Assembly: GCF_000262345.1 (NCBI RefSeq)
Contig: NZ_AJTQ01000342.1
Location: 1-64,000, forward strand
Direction: 5' to 3'
Source of the DNA: Streptomyces xiaopingdaonensis
GTDB lineage: Bacteria; Actinomycetota; Actinomycetes; Streptomycetales; Streptomycetaceae
Length of the DNA: 64,000 bases
The notes under the pieces are model-generated. The model searched no databases, was not told where the DNA came from, and saw only the letters and a list, made by a program, of their open reading frames with translations. Positions 18,219 through 27,578 of this stretch are shown here, one piece after another (position 1 is the stretch's first letter; each line of letters opens with the position of its first letter). The translations under genes were made by a program, and so were the position numbers.

Positions 18219-20201
18219 ATGATCCAGGCCATCGGGCTCACCAGCACCCCTCGTCGCCGGCAGCGGCCGACCGTCGACGACCTCACCTTCGAGGCGCGAC
18301 CAGGCGCCGTCACCGTGCTGTGCGGACCGAAGGGTTCTGGCAAGACGAGCGCGGTAGAGCTGATGTCGCAGCTCCGAGCAGGGCGAGGCGTGGCCCTCTT
18401 TCGCGGACGCCCGATGCACCGAGTACCCCAACCCGCCCGGGAGATCGGACTGCTGCTCGATGAGGTCCCGGGACACCCGGACCGGACAGCCAAGGGGCAC
18501 CTACGGATGATGGCCGCTGTCGCAGGCGTGCCCGCAGCACGCGTCGAGGACGTACTCGCCGTGGTGAACCTGGACGGGATGGCGGGGCAGCGGCTCGGTG
18601 CGTTCTCCCGAGGCATGGGCCGCCGCCTCGGGGTCGCGGTCGCCCTCCTCGGCGATCCGCACACGCTCGTCCTCGACGAGCCGACGGCCGGTCTCCCGCC
18701 GAGAGAGGCGAGTTGGCTGCACGGCATCCTTCGCGGCTTCGCCGATCAGGGCGGCACCGTCTTCGCCACGACCGACGACCCCGAGGAGGCCGCGGCCGTC
18801 GCCGACCGCGTACTCACCCTTCGCCACGGGCGTCTGGTGGGAGACGAGAACGCCTCCGAGTTTGCGCAGACGCGGCTGCGCCCCCGCATCGTCGTCCTCT
18901 CCCCGGACGCCGAGCGGCTGGCCGGCATTCTCGTCACGGAGGCCGAAGCCGGCCAACTCGCCAATGCCGGGGAGCACGTCGAGGTCGTTCGCGAGAGCGA
19001 GGACCGACTCTCCGTGTACGGAGCGAGCTGCGCGTCGGTGGGCGACGCCGCCTTCCGCGCCGGTGTGCTCGTCCACCGTCTCGCCGTGGAGGGGCGCCTG
19101 CCGCGGGAAGAACGGGTCGTCCCTGAGCACCTGTTGCGCATCCCCGACCCGGCCACCGGCGCACGCCGGCCCACCCTCCCCGAGGTGACGATCGAGACGA
19201 GTTCGCCCGGAGCCTCGCGGCGAGCCGTCGCGACTGCGACGCCGCTGCCGACGGCGCCCGAGAACGCCCTGCCGCGTCCCGCGCGAACCGGTCCGGGTCC
19301 GGAGTCCGTCGATGCCGAATGCGAGGCGGACGGGCAGAAGGCCTCCGAGCTTCCGAGCCCTCTTCCGCCGAAGCTGCGCACGGTGCGTCCAGGCCCCGTG
19401 GCACCCGTGCGGTACGAACTCCTCCGGATGTTCGGCGTGCGTACGCCCTGGTTGATCCTTGCGGCCGCGGTGCTCGCGTCGCTCGCGCTCGGTACGGCCG
19501 CCGTCATCTTCGGCGAAGGGCTCCGCACGAGCCCCCTGCCCCCGTTGGTGTCCGTCGTCACGGGATGGGCGGACCCGGCGCTTCTTCTGTTGCCGCCCAC
19601 CGCCATCGCCGCCGGGGTTCTCGGTGCGCTCTCCTTCGGCCAGGAGTTCCGCTTTCCGTCTCTCGCACCCCAGCACCTGCCCGTGCCGCGGAAACTGGGC
19701 CTGTCGACGGCGAAGCTGCTCGTCTCTGCGGCCGTCGCGATCGGTCTCACGCTCGTCGTCGCGCTCGTCAACGCCTCGGTACTGAGCGCCTGTTACGGCC
19801 TCGGGGTGTTGGATACGCGGGCACCAGCGGGAGCCGGAGCCCCCTGGTATGTCCAGCTTCCAGCACTCGCCGCGCTCGCCGTCGGCTGCGCATGGGTGGG
19901 TCTCCTCGCCGCCGGGCTCGCCCGACGGACGGCCGCCGGGCTGCTCGCGCTCGCCGCTGTGCCGCTCGCGGCGACGACTGCACTGCGCAACGTCTTCGCT
20001 GTCGATCCGTTGGCCGCGCTTGCGAGCGTCCCCGGAGAGGTGGAGCGCTGGACCGAAGGTCCCCTGCCCGCCGGGTTGGAGCGCTGGATCGGCGTCCTGC
20101 TGCACGTCGCCGCCCAGCCGCTCGGCCAGGCCGTGGCTCTGGCGCTGACCGCCCTGCTCTGTATCTACGCACTGACGGTTCTCCGTACCCGGACCCGTTG
20201 A
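18219..20201 (+). CDS. ABC transporter: fused ATPase and ABC-2-type membrane domain
   Basis: A 660-residue protein. Residues 1-230 form the nucleotide-binding domain with Walker A GPKGSGKTS, a degenerate signature FSRGMGRR and Walker B LVLDEP. A Pro/Ala-rich linker (about 310-390) leads to a membrane domain of about six helices from residue 405 to the end (for example TPWLILAAAVLASLAL, LLLLPPTAIAAGVLGAL). The fold is that of ABC-2-type exporters. The Q-loop glutamine and the exact LSGGQ are missing, so activity may be weak or regulatory. It lies upstream of whiH, co-oriented, 197 bases apart. Confidence 0.85.
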   Translation: MIQAIGLTSTPRRRQRPTVDDLTFEARPGAVTVLCGPKGSGKTSAVELMSQLRAGRGVALFRGRPMHRVPQPAREIGLLLDEVPGHPDRTAKGHLRMMAAVAGVPAARVEDVLAVVNLDGMAGQRLGAFSRGMGRRLGVAVALLGDPHTLVLDEPTAGLPPREASWLHGILRGFADQGGTVFATTDDPEEAAAVADRVLTLRHGRLVGDENASEFAQTRLRPRIVVLSPDAERLAGILVTEAEAGQLANAGEHVEVVRESEDRLSVYGASCASVGDAAFRAGVLVHRLAVEGRLPREERVVPEHLLRIPDPATGARRPTLPEVTIETSSPGASRRAVATATPLPTAPENALPRPARTGPGPESVDAECEADGQKASELPSPLPPKLRTVRPGPVAPVRYELLRMFGVRTPWLILAAAVLASLALGTAAVIFGEGLRTSPLPPLVSVVTGWADPALLLLPPTAIAAGVLGALSFGQEFRFPSLAPQHLPVPRKLGLSTAKLLVSAAVAIGLTLVVALVNASVLSACYGLGVLDTRAPAGAGAPWYVQLPALAALAVGCAWVGLLAAGLARRTAAGLLALAAVPLAATTALRNVFAVDPLAALASVPGEVERWTEGPLPAGLERWIGVLLHVAAQPLGQAVALALTALLCIYALTVLRTRTR

Positions 20202-20363
20202 GAAGTCCGACGAGGGCCCGCCGGAGAAGTCGCGGCGGGCCCCAACGGCCTTGCCGGCGCGCGGAGATGGCGGCGGACCGTCCCTTCCCCGATCGGCGTC
20301 AATCGAACGAAACCCAGCGATCACCCTTTCGTGTGCTTTTCACCAAAGCCCTCAAGACAGCCC

Positions 20364-20391
20364 TCAAGCCCGTCCCACAGGCGGCCGACAA
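20364..20391 (+). promoter_or_regulatory. Sigma-WhiG-type promoter of whiH
   Basis: TCAA (20364-20367) and GCCGACAA (20384-20391), 16 bases apart, match the sigma-WhiG consensus TAAA-N15-GCCGATAA with one mismatch in each half and one extra spacer base. whiH is an established sigma-WhiG target in S. coelicolor. The predicted start point falls at or a few bases before the whiH GTG, implying a leaderless or almost leaderless mRNA. Confidence 0.75.
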
Positions 20392-20398
20392 AGGATGC

Positions 20399-21355
20399 GT
20401 GACTACCCTTGCGCACTCCACGATGACCTCGGCTCGCCACACCAACACCGGCCTCGTCGGTCCAGGCGAGCTCGACCGCTACGCGTACGCCGAATCCTCC
20501 GGAGCGGCCCGTGCCACCACCAACGCGCCCGCATGGGACGGCGCGGAGGCAGACGTCAACCGAGTCGGCCGGCGCACCGCCGGAAGCCGCGGACGTGGCC
20601 TCCACGGCCAACTCGTCCAGCAGTTGGGGCAGATGATCGTCTCCGGCGACCTGGGTGCGGACCGCCCGCTCGTTCCCGAGGAGATCGGCCAGCGCTTCGA
20701 GGTCTCCCGGACCGTCGTCCGCGAGTCCCTCCGGGTCCTCGAGGCGAAGGGGCTCGTCAGCGCCAGGCCCAACGTCGGTACCCGCGTGCGCCCGGTGAGC
20801 GACTGGAACCTCCTCGACCCGGACATCATCGAGTGGCGGGCCTTCGGCCCCCAGCGCGACAGTCAGCGCCGCGAACTCTGCGAACTGCGGTGGGCGATCG
20901 AGCCGTTGGCCGCACGCCTCGCCGCCGGCCGCACCAGGGACGAGACCCAGCAGCGGCTCGCCGACATGGTCGAGATCATGACCCAGACCCTTGCCCAGGG
21001 CGACACCCTCACCTTCTCGCGTGCAGACGCGGAGTTCCACACGCTCGTGCTCCAGGCCGCGGGGAACCGCATGCTGGAGCACCTCTCCGGCATCGTCTCC
21101 TCGGCGCTCCAGGTCTCGGGCGGTCCGTCGAGCGGCGGCTGCGACGTCTTGACGGAGGGGGCGCTCGCTCAGCATCAGCGCGTCGTCGAGGCGTTGGGCG
21201 CCGGCGAGGGTGCCGTCGCGGAGAGCGAGATGCGCCAACTCCTCGGCGGGCGGGCCGAAAAGGCCGAGGAGGCAGGCGTGCAGCCGGAGGCGGCGAGGCA
21301 GGCCGCAGGGCAGCCCGGCCCCGACCACGTGGTTCCGCCGCCCCGCGAGCACTGA
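20399..21355 (+). CDS. whiH: Sporulation regulator WhiH (GntR/FadR family)
   Basis: A 318-residue protein from the GTG at 20399. The winged helix-turn-helix spans about residues 64-130 (GRGLHGQLVQQLGQMIVSGD, PEEIGQRFEVSRTVVRESLR) and is followed by an FCD-type effector domain with metal-binding histidines (ADAEFHTLVLQ, LAQHQRVVEAL). The N-terminal 60 residues are the WhiH-specific leader. WhiH acts in aerial hyphae at sporulation septation, depending on sigma-WhiG. The last 35 residues are a low-complexity tail. Its position directly upstream of hrdB is the conserved Streptomyces arrangement. Confidence 0.95.
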   Translation: MTTLAHSTMTSARHTNTGLVGPGELDRYAYAESSGAARATTNAPAWDGAEADVNRVGRRTAGSRGRGLHGQLVQQLGQMIVSGDLGADRPLVPEEIGQRFEVSRTVVRESLRVLEAKGLVSARPNVGTRVRPVSDWNLLDPDIIEWRAFGPQRDSQRRELCELRWAIEPLAARLAAGRTRDETQQRLADMVEIMTQTLAQGDTLTFSRADAEFHTLVLQAAGNRMLEHLSGIVSSALQVSGGPSSGGCDVLTEGALAQHQRVVEALGAGEGAVAESEMRQLLGGRAEKAEEAGVQPEAARQAAGQPGPDHVVPPPREH

Positions 21356-21449
21356 GCACCACCACGTCCGGCGGATCGGCCCGCGGCAGCCGCCCGGGCC
21401 CGACTCCGCGGGAGCGGGCACCGCTCCGTGCCGGAGCGCACGGTGCCCC

Positions 21450-21479
21450 CGGCCGCCCCACCGCGCGGTGGGGCGGCCG
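21450..21479 (+). terminator. Perfect hairpin after whiH
   Basis: A 13-base perfect stem, CGGCCGCCCCACC paired with GGTGGGGCGGCCG, closes a GCGC loop 95 bases after the whiH stop. It should separate whiH from hrdB transcription. Confidence 0.8.
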
Positions 21480-21850
21480 ATCTGCGCCCGGCGCGCGAAA
21501 GTGCGCCAAATCTCCTCAGTGCGCGCCCCGCGGCATGAGGCGGGAGAGGCACCATGGAGCCGTTCCGCCTGATGCGGTCAGGCACTCGGAGACGGGTGAG
21601 GTGGGATCGCGAGGTGCTTTCTTCCCTTGTGACCGCATCTGTTGGGGTATGGAGTGTGACTCGCGCCACGTGAATTGGGCGTAACGCTTTGCGTGCCAGC
21701 GCGATGACTCAAGAGGTGACAGCCGCGGAAGGAATAAGAGGCCCCCGCAGGGGGCTTCGGTCTGAAGACTCATCCCTCCACTGCTCAGCCCGCGCCGTCG
21801 GTTGATCCCCGCCGACGGCCCGCCGTTTCCATCGTTCCGAGAGGTTGTTC
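21480..21850 (+). promoter_or_regulatory. hrdB upstream region and leader
   Basis: These 371 bases have no gene. They must contain the hrdB promoters, which I could not place with confidence. In the probable leader are two hairpins: GCCCCC-GCA-GGGGGC (21741-21755) and CCGTCGG/CCGACGG (21795-21801 with 21812-21818). The first could act as an attenuator or a stabilising structure. Confidence 0.4.
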
Positions 21851-23419
21851 GTGTCGGCCAGCACATCCCGTACGCTCCCTGCGGAGATCGCCGAGTCCGA
21901 GTCCGTGATGGCGCTCATCGAGCGGGGAAAGGCTGAGGGGCAGATCGCCGGCGATGACGTACGTCGGGCCTTCGAGGCTGACCAGATTCCGCCAACCCAG
22001 TGGAAGAACGTTCTGCGCAGCCTCAACCAGATCCTCGACGAGGAGGGCGTGACGCTGATGGTGAGTGCCGCAGAGGCGCCCAAGCGCACCCGCAAGAGCG
22101 TCGCAGCGAAGACCCCGGCCAAGCGCACCGCTACCAAACCCGTCCCTGCCAAGAAGAAGGTCAGCCCGACCCCGGCGGCGACGTCCGAGGCTCCCGCTGT
22201 GTCGGCCCCGGCCGACAGCGAGCCCTCGGTGGAACCTGCCGAGAAGAAGGCCACGGCGAAGAAGACCACGGCGAAGAAGGCCACCGCCACCAAGAAGACG
22301 GCGGCGAAGAAGACCGCGACGAAGAAGTCCGTGGTCGAGGAGCTCCTCGAAGGAGCCGAGGAGGTCATCGAGGAGCAGCCCCCGATCAAGCCCGGAAAGC
22401 CCGGAGCCGAGGACGGCCCCACCGCGGAGCTGAAGAACGAGAACGAGGGCTTCGTCCTCTCCGACGACGACGAGGACGACGCCCCGGCGCAGCAGGTCGC
22501 CGCCGCCGGCGCGACCGCCGACCCGGTCAAGGACTACCTCAAGCAGATCGGCAAGGTCCCCCTCCTCAACGCCGAGCAGGAGGTGGAGCTCGCCAAGCGG
22601 ATCGAGGCCGGCCTCTTCGCCGAGGACAAGCTGGCTGCGGAGGACAAGCTCGCGCCGAAGCTCCAGCGCGAGATGGAGATCATCGCCGAGGACGGTCGGC
22701 GGGCGAAGAACCACCTCCTGGAGGCCAACCTCCGTCTCGTGGTCTCCCTCGCCAAGCGGTACACCGGGCGCGGGATGCTCTTCCTCGACCTGATCCAGGA
22801 AGGCAACCTCGGCCTGATCCGCGCCGTGGAGAAGTTCGACTACACCAAGGGCTACAAGTTCTCCACTTACGCGACGTGGTGGATCCGCCAGGCGATCACC
22901 CGGGCCATGGCCGACCAGGCACGGACGATCCGCATCCCGGTGCACATGGTGGAGGTCATCAACAAGCTGGCGCGCGTCCAGCGGCAGATGCTCCAGGATC
23001 TCGGCCGCGAGCCCACGCCGGAGGAGCTCGCCAAGGAGCTCGACATGACCCCGGAGAAGGTCGTCGAGGTCCAGAAGTACGGCCGGGAGCCGATCTCGCT
23101 GCACACGCCTCTCGGTGAGGACGGGGACAGCGAGTTCGGTGACCTGATCGAGGACTCCGAGGCCGTCGTCCCCGCGGACGCGGTGAGCTTCACGCTCCTC
23201 CAGGAGCAGCTCCACTCGGTGCTCGACACCCTCAGCGAGCGCGAGGCCGGCGTCGTCTCGATGCGCTTCGGCCTCACCGACGGGCAGCCGAAGACGCTCG
23301 ACGAGATCGGCAAGGTCTACGGCGTGACGCGTGAGCGCATCCGGCAGATCGAGTCGAAGACGATGTCGAAGCTCCGTCACCCGTCTCGCTCCCAGGTGCT
23401 CCGCGACTACCTGGACTGA
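21851..23419 (+). CDS. hrdB: Principal RNA polymerase sigma factor HrdB
   Basis: A 522-residue group 1 sigma-70 factor from GTG 21851 (SASTSRTL), with GAGAGG 5 bases upstream. Region 1.1 is followed by a long Lys/Ala/Thr-rich repeat segment (about residues 75-160) and an acidic stretch, as in Streptomyces HrdB. Region 1.2 starts at [12 protein letters not shown]. Region 2 has RFIR-equivalent [20 protein letters not shown], with the tryptophans used in -10 recognition. Region 4 has the helix-turn-helix [17 protein letters not shown]. It directs housekeeping transcription and is essential. Confidence 0.98.
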   Translation: MSASTSRTLPAEIAESESVMALIERGKAEGQIAGDDVRRAFEADQIPPTQWKNVLRSLNQILDEEGVTLMVSAAEAPKRTRKSVAAKTPAKRTATKPVPAKKKVSPTPAATSEAPAVSAPADSEPSVEPAEKKATAKKTTAKKATATKKTAAKKTATKKSVVEELLEGAEEVIEEQPPIKPGKPGAEDGPTAELKNENEGFVLSDDDEDDAPAQQVAAAGATADPVKDYLKQIGKVPLLNAEQEVELAKRIEAGLFAEDKLAAEDKLAPKLQREMEIIAEDGRRAKNHLLEANLRLVVSLAKRYTGRGMLFLDLIQEGNLGLIRAVEKFDYTKGYKFSTYATWWIRQAITRAMADQARTIRIPVHMVEVINKLARVQRQMLQDLGREPTPEELAKELDMTPEKVVEVQKYGREPISLHTPLGEDGDSEFGDLIEDSEAVVPADAVSFTLLQEQLHSVLDTLSEREAGVVSMRFGLTDGQPKTLDEIGKVYGVTRERIRQIESKTMSKLRHPSRSQVLRDYLD

Positions 23420-23434
23420 GCGCCGAACAGCCGT

Positions 23435-23466
23435 GTGGGGGCCGGAGGGACACCTCCGGCCCCCAC
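23435..23466 (+). terminator. Perfect hairpin after hrdB
   Basis: A 14-base perfect stem, GTGGGGGCCGGAGG with CCTCCGGCCCCCAC, around a GACA loop. It begins 16 bases after the hrdB stop. Confidence 0.85.
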
Positions 23467-23554
23467 GTGTGTGCGGTCTCCGGATGCGGTGAACGCGACG
23501 GAGTATGACCCTGGGTGTTCACAGAGCTCCGTACAGTCAGGAGGCCGTGGCTCT

Positions 23555-24403
23555 ATGCGCACCTTCCGCCCTCACCGCCCCCGCCGGCCGCTGTCGGCCG
23601 CCCCGCTACTGGCCGCATTGACCGGCGCGCTCCTCATACCGCAGACGGGCGAGGCGATCGCCAAGGACCGCGTCGTGGTCGGAGGCCAGGCGGTGAGCAC
23701 GGCGCAGCACCCCTGGGTGGTGGCTCTGTCGAGCCGCTCGGTCTTCGGGCCCAAGCGTTCGGGGCAGTTCTGCGGCGGCGCCGTCGTGGACGCCCACACC
23801 GTCGTCACGGCGGCCCACTGCCTGAGCACCAAGGTCCTGGGCGTCGAGCACTCCAAGGTCGGTGACCTCAAAGTGATCAGCGGACGAACCGAGATCAACG
23901 GTTCCGCGGGGGAGGAGCTGCCGGTGCGCAAGGTCTGGGTCAACCCCGAGTTCAACGGCAGCAGCGACGTGGGGGATCTCGCGGTGCTCACCGTCGACAA
24001 GGCGTTCTCGAAGAATTCCGCGGTCCCGATGGCCGCGGAGGGGGACGCTGCATATGCGCCGGGCACCGACGCCAGGGTGTACGGCTGGGGGGACACGACG
24101 GGGCAGGCGGACTACTCCTCCTCGCTCCGCGCCTCGGACGTACAGGTCCTCTCGGACCGCACCTGCGAGCGCGCCTACACGAGCGGCGGAGAGGCCCGGT
24201 ACAAGGCGGAGTCGATGCTCTGCGCCGGTGTCACGGGCGGCGGTCGGGATGCGTGCCAGGGGGACAGCGGTGGTCCGCTCGTCGCCAAGGGGCGGCTCGT
24301 CGGGCTGGTCTCCTGGGGAGCCGGGTGCGGGGAGGCCGGTCAGCCCGGCGTCTACACGCGGATCTCCGCCGTGCTGGCGAAGATCAAGGAGCAGAGCTCC
24401 TAG
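23555..24403 (+). CDS. Secreted trypsin-like serine protease
   Basis: A 282-residue S1-family protease. The ATG follows CAGGAGG. An Arg-rich N-terminus and hydrophobic core (PLLAALTGALLIPQTGEA) form a signal peptide, possibly Tat-type given the multiple arginines. The mature part starts near VVVGGQAV. The catalytic triad is His in TAAHC, Asp in DVGDLAVL and Ser in CQGDSGGP. The Asp six residues before that Ser indicates trypsin-like cleavage after Arg/Lys. Six cysteines suit extracellular disulfides. It lies between hrdB and parE as a monocistronic gene. Confidence 0.93.
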   Translation: MRTFRPHRPRRPLSAAPLLAALTGALLIPQTGEAIAKDRVVVGGQAVSTAQHPWVVALSSRSVFGPKRSGQFCGGAVVDAHTVVTAAHCLSTKVLGVEHSKVGDLKVISGRTEINGSAGEELPVRKVWVNPEFNGSSDVGDLAVLTVDKAFSKNSAVPMAAEGDAAYAPGTDARVYGWGDTTGQADYSSSLRASDVQVLSDRTCERAYTSGGEARYKAESMLCAGVTGGGRDACQGDSGGPLVAKGRLVGLVSWGAGCGEAGQPGVYTRISAVLAKIKEQSS

Positions 24404-24417
24404 CGGCCGGACGCGCT

Positions 24418-24456
24418 ACGGGCGGCCGCCCCCGGTGGCTGGGGGTGGCCGCCCGT
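24418..24456. terminator. Bidirectional hairpin
   Basis: Arms ACGGGCGGCC (24418-24427) and GGCCGCCCGT (24447-24456) with inner GCCCCC/GGGGG pairing lie between the protease gene and a converging small gene. Confidence 0.7.
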
Positions 24457-24539
24457 GTGGCCGGCTGTGCCGGTCCGAGCTCGTCGGATGCGCGGTCACG
24501 GACGTGCGGGGCACGCCGCACGTCCGGTCGGGAGGAGCC

Positions 24540-24770
24540 TCAGCGCTCCTCTTCGCCTGCGGTGGAGGGAGTCGCGGTGAGCTTCTCCGTCTCGTCCTGT
24601 ATCTCCGCGGCGACCTTCTTGAGCTCGGGCTCGAACTTACGTCCGTGGTGGGCGCAGAAGAGGAGCTCGCCGCCGCTCGTGAGCACCACGCGCAGGTAGG
24701 CCTGGGCGTTGCAGCGGTCGCAGCGGTCTTCGGCCGTCAGCGGGGTCGCGGGGGTCAGAACTGTAGTCAC
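24540..24770 (-). CDS. Small zinc-ribbon-like protein (DUF7455 type)
   Basis: A 76-residue protein from a GTG at 24770 with GAAGAGG upstream. CDRCNAQAYLRV and LLFCAHHGRKFEPEL provide a likely Cys2-CysHis zinc site. The acidic helical tail (LKKVAAEIQDETEKL) follows. This small actinobacterial family has no known function; I assign it by motif only. It is divergent from parE across a 428-base region. Confidence 0.75.
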   Translation of the reverse strand: MTTVLTPATPLTAEDRCDRCNAQAYLRVVLTSGGELLFCAHHGRKFEPELKKVAAEIQDETEKLTATPSTAGEEER

Positions 24771-25198
24771 GTCGCCTCTTCTCTAGCTCGACGAGCTGTC
24801 GTACCTGGGTCAACATCCAACCAGGCCGAAAACGTTCCCGGTGTGGCGCAGATTCCCGAGATTTTTCCCGGGCGGCCGGGATGTTGCCGGGTGGCGGCGA
24901 ATGGCCGTTGTGCAGGTGGGTCCGTATTCACACTGTGTGCGGTTGTCGTGCTGCGTGCAGTTGTCCGCCTCGGAACCACGACGTCGTCGTTCATGAGGAC
25001 GTGCCCGGAGCCTAAACGGTTCATGCCCCCTTGGGAACGTGATGTACGCGTCACGAGACGGGTTCTTCGAACAGGTTATCGAGGTTGGGCTAGCATGGCG
25101 TCTTCCTGGGTGGCGTATCACGCAGTGTTCAGGGGCTCGGTACCCTCTGACCCGGTAATCCAGCCACCACGAACAGAATTCAGCGAGGAGCGAACCGC
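24771..25198. promoter_or_regulatory. Divergent intergenic region between the zinc-ribbon gene and parE
   Basis: No gene is seen in this region. TAGCAT (25091-25096) is the best -10 candidate for parE, about 100 bases before its GTG; no good -35 accompanies it. A short palindrome CACAC-T-GTGTG lies at 24929-24939. The region is less GC-rich than its neighbours, as expected for promoters. Confidence 0.35.
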
Positions 25199-27391
25199 GT
25201 GACCGCCGACACTCCCGTAGCTTCCGGGGACCCCGTCATGGCCTCCGGCACGGGGAGTTCCGCCCGGGCCTCCGGGGGAAACTCCACGTCGTCCACCGCA
25301 CTGCTGAGCGGGGCAGAGCGGGAGGGCGGCTCCAATTACACAGCGCGGCACCTGCTCGTCCTCGAGGGGCTCGAAGCGGTCCGCAAGCGGCCCGGCATGT
25401 ACATCGGCTCGACCGACAGCCGCGGCCTGATGCACTGCCTCTGGGAGATCATCGACAATTCGGTCGACGAGGCGCTCGGCGGCTACTGCGACCGCATCGA
25501 GATCCACCTGCACGACGACGGTTCCGTCGAGGTCAGGGACAACGGGCGCGGCATCCCCGTCGATGTCGAGCCGAAGACGGGGCTGAGCGGCGTCGAGGTG
25601 GTGATGACCAAGCTGCACGCCGGCGGGAAGTTCGGCGGCGGCTCGTACGCGGCCTCCGGTGGGCTGCACGGTGTGGGCGCCTCGGTGGTGAACGCGCTCT
25701 CCTCGCGGCTCGACGTCGAGGTCGACCGGGGCAGCCGTACGCATTCCATCAGCTTCCGCAGGGGCGTCCCCGGTATCTTCACGGAGTCCGGTCCCGACGC
25801 CCCCTTCGACCCCGCGACGGGGATGTTGAAGGGGAAGAAGCTCCCCAAGACGCGCACGGGCACACGCGTGCGCTACTGGGCGGACCGGCAGATCTTCCTC
25901 AAGGACGCGAAGCTCTCGCTGGAGACGCTCCATGCGCGCGCCCGGCAGACGGCGTTCCTCGTCCCCGGGCTCACGCTCCTCGTGCGCGACGAGCGCGGGA
26001 CCGACGGGGCGGAGCCGAGCGAGGAGGTCTTCCGCTACGACGGCGGGATCAGCGAGTTCTGCGAGTACCTCGCGCAGGACCGGGCGGTCTGCGACGTCGT
26101 CCGCCTGCAGGGCGAGGGCAGCTTCAAGGAGACGGTGCCGGTCCTCGACGACCGGGGGCACATGATCCCGACGGAGGTGCAGCGGAGCCTCGGCGTCGAC
26201 ATCGCGCTCCGTTGGGGCACGGGGTACGACACCACGGTCCGGTCGTTCGTCAACATCATCGCGACGCCCAAGGGCGGAACGCATGTCTCCGGTTTCGAGC
26301 GGTCGCTCACCAGGACGGTGAACGAGGCGCTGCGGGCCGGCAAGCTGCTGCGCGTCGCCGACGACGACGTCGTCAAGGACGACGCGACCGAGGGGCTGAC
26401 GGCCGTGGTGACGGTGCGTCTCGCGGAGCCGCAGTTCGAGGGGCAGACCAAGGAGGTCCTCGGCACCTCGGCCGCGTCGCGGATCGTCGGGCAGGTGGTG
26501 GCGAAGGAGCTGAAGAAGTTCCTCACCTCCACGAAGCGCGACGCCAAGGCGCAGGCGCGCGCCGTCCTGGAGAAGATCGCGGCGGCCGCGCGCACGCGGA
26601 TCGCCGCGCGGCAGCACAAGGAGGCGCAGCGGAGGAAGACGGCGCTGGAGTCCTCCGCGCTTCCGGCGAAGCTCGCCGACTGCCGCAGCGACGACGTCGA
26701 GCGCGGCGAACTCTTCATCGTCGAGGGGGACTCGGCGCTCGGCACGGCCAAGCTCGCCCGCAACAGTGAGTTCCAGGCGCTGCTGCCGATCCGGGGGAAG
26801 ATCCTCAACGTGCAGAAGTCCTCGGTGTCGGACATGCTGAAGAACGCCGAGTGCGGGTCGATCATCCAGGTCATAGGGGCGGGTTCGGGGCGTTCCTTCG
26901 ACATCGACCAGGCCCGCTACGGCAAGGTGATCTTCCTCGCCGACGCGGACGTCGACGGCGCGCACATCCGCTGCCTGCTGCTGACGCTCTTCCAGCGGTA
27001 CATGCGGCCGATGGTCGAGCAGGGCCGGGTCTTCTCCGCCGTGCCGCCGCTCCACCGGATCGAGCTGACCCGTCCGAAGAAGGGCGAGGAGAAGTACATC
27101 TACACCTATTCGGACAACGAACTCCACCAGAAGCTGCTGGAGTTGGAGCGCACAGGTACGGCGTACAAGGAGTCGATCCAGCGGTACAAGGGCCTGGGTG
27201 AGATGGACGCCGACCAGCTGGCCGAGACGACCATGGACCCGCACAAGCGCACGCTGCGGCGCATCAACATCAGCGATCTGGAGGCTGCCGAGAAGGCGTT
27301 CGATCTGCTGATGGGGAGCGACGTCACGCCGCGCAGGGAGTTCATCAGTTCCTCGGCCGCGACGCTCGACCGCTCGCGCATCGACATCTGA
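25199..27391 (+). CDS. parE: DNA topoisomerase IV subunit B (GyrB-like)
   Basis: A 730-residue type IIA topoisomerase ATPase subunit from a GTG preceded by GAGGAG. GHKL ATPase motifs are EIIDNSVDEAL, DNGRGIPVDVEPKTG and the glycine-rich ASGGLHGVGASVVN. The transducer domain lies in the middle. The Toprim motifs are IVEGDSALGTAK and ADADVDGAHI, and the C-terminal QRYKGLGEMDADQLAETTMD is typical. An N-terminal 45-residue Ser/Gly-rich extension is unusual. Its partner parC lies 4.5 kb downstream on the other strand. Streptomyces gyrase genes are elsewhere near oriC, so this pair is taken to be topoisomerase IV, which decatenates chromosomes. Confidence 0.92.
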   Translation: MTADTPVASGDPVMASGTGSSARASGGNSTSSTALLSGAEREGGSNYTARHLLVLEGLEAVRKRPGMYIGSTDSRGLMHCLWEIIDNSVDEALGGYCDRIEIHLHDDGSVEVRDNGRGIPVDVEPKTGLSGVEVVMTKLHAGGKFGGGSYAASGGLHGVGASVVNALSSRLDVEVDRGSRTHSISFRRGVPGIFTESGPDAPFDPATGMLKGKKLPKTRTGTRVRYWADRQIFLKDAKLSLETLHARARQTAFLVPGLTLLVRDERGTDGAEPSEEVFRYDGGISEFCEYLAQDRAVCDVVRLQGEGSFKETVPVLDDRGHMIPTEVQRSLGVDIALRWGTGYDTTVRSFVNIIATPKGGTHVSGFERSLTRTVNEALRAGKLLRVADDDVVKDDATEGLTAVVTVRLAEPQFEGQTKEVLGTSAASRIVGQVVAKELKKFLTSTKRDAKAQARAVLEKIAAAARTRIAARQHKEAQRRKTALESSALPAKLADCRSDDVERGELFIVEGDSALGTAKLARNSEFQALLPIRGKILNVQKSSVSDMLKNAECGSIIQVIGAGSGRSFDIDQARYGKVIFLADADVDGAHIRCLLLTLFQRYMRPMVEQGRVFSAVPPLHRIELTRPKKGEEKYIYTYSDNELHQKLLELERTGTAYKESIQRYKGLGEMDADQLAETTMDPHKRTLRRINISDLEAAEKAFDLLMGSDVTPRREFISSSAATLDRSRIDI

Positions 27392-27425
27392 CGAGGCAAC
27401 GGGCCGCCCCCGCACAGGGGTCGGC

Positions 27426-27470
27426 CGGCACCGAGCCGTGCGTCGCGTCGGGGTGTACGGCTCGGTGCCG
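27426..27470 (+). terminator. Hairpin after parE
   Basis: A perfect 14-base stem, CGGCACCGAGCCGT (27426-27439) with ACGGCTCGGTGCCG (27457-27470), around a 17-base loop and 34 bases after the stop. Confidence 0.8.
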
Positions 27471-27510
27471 CGTGCCGATCGGTCGGAGCGAGCGCTCCCG
27501 TGCATGCAAG

Positions 27511-27526
27511 TCACCTGAAGAGGTGA
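27511..27526. promoter_or_regulatory. Inverted repeat TCACCT-GAAG-AGGTGA
   Basis: A perfect 6-4-6 palindrome 52 bases before the DUF485 gene, in the right place to control the symporter operon. The cognate regulator is not apparent. Confidence 0.4.
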
Positions 27527-27578
27527 ATGATCGGGGATTGTCCTGCCGGCGATCTCGCACTTACGGCAATGCTGGGGC

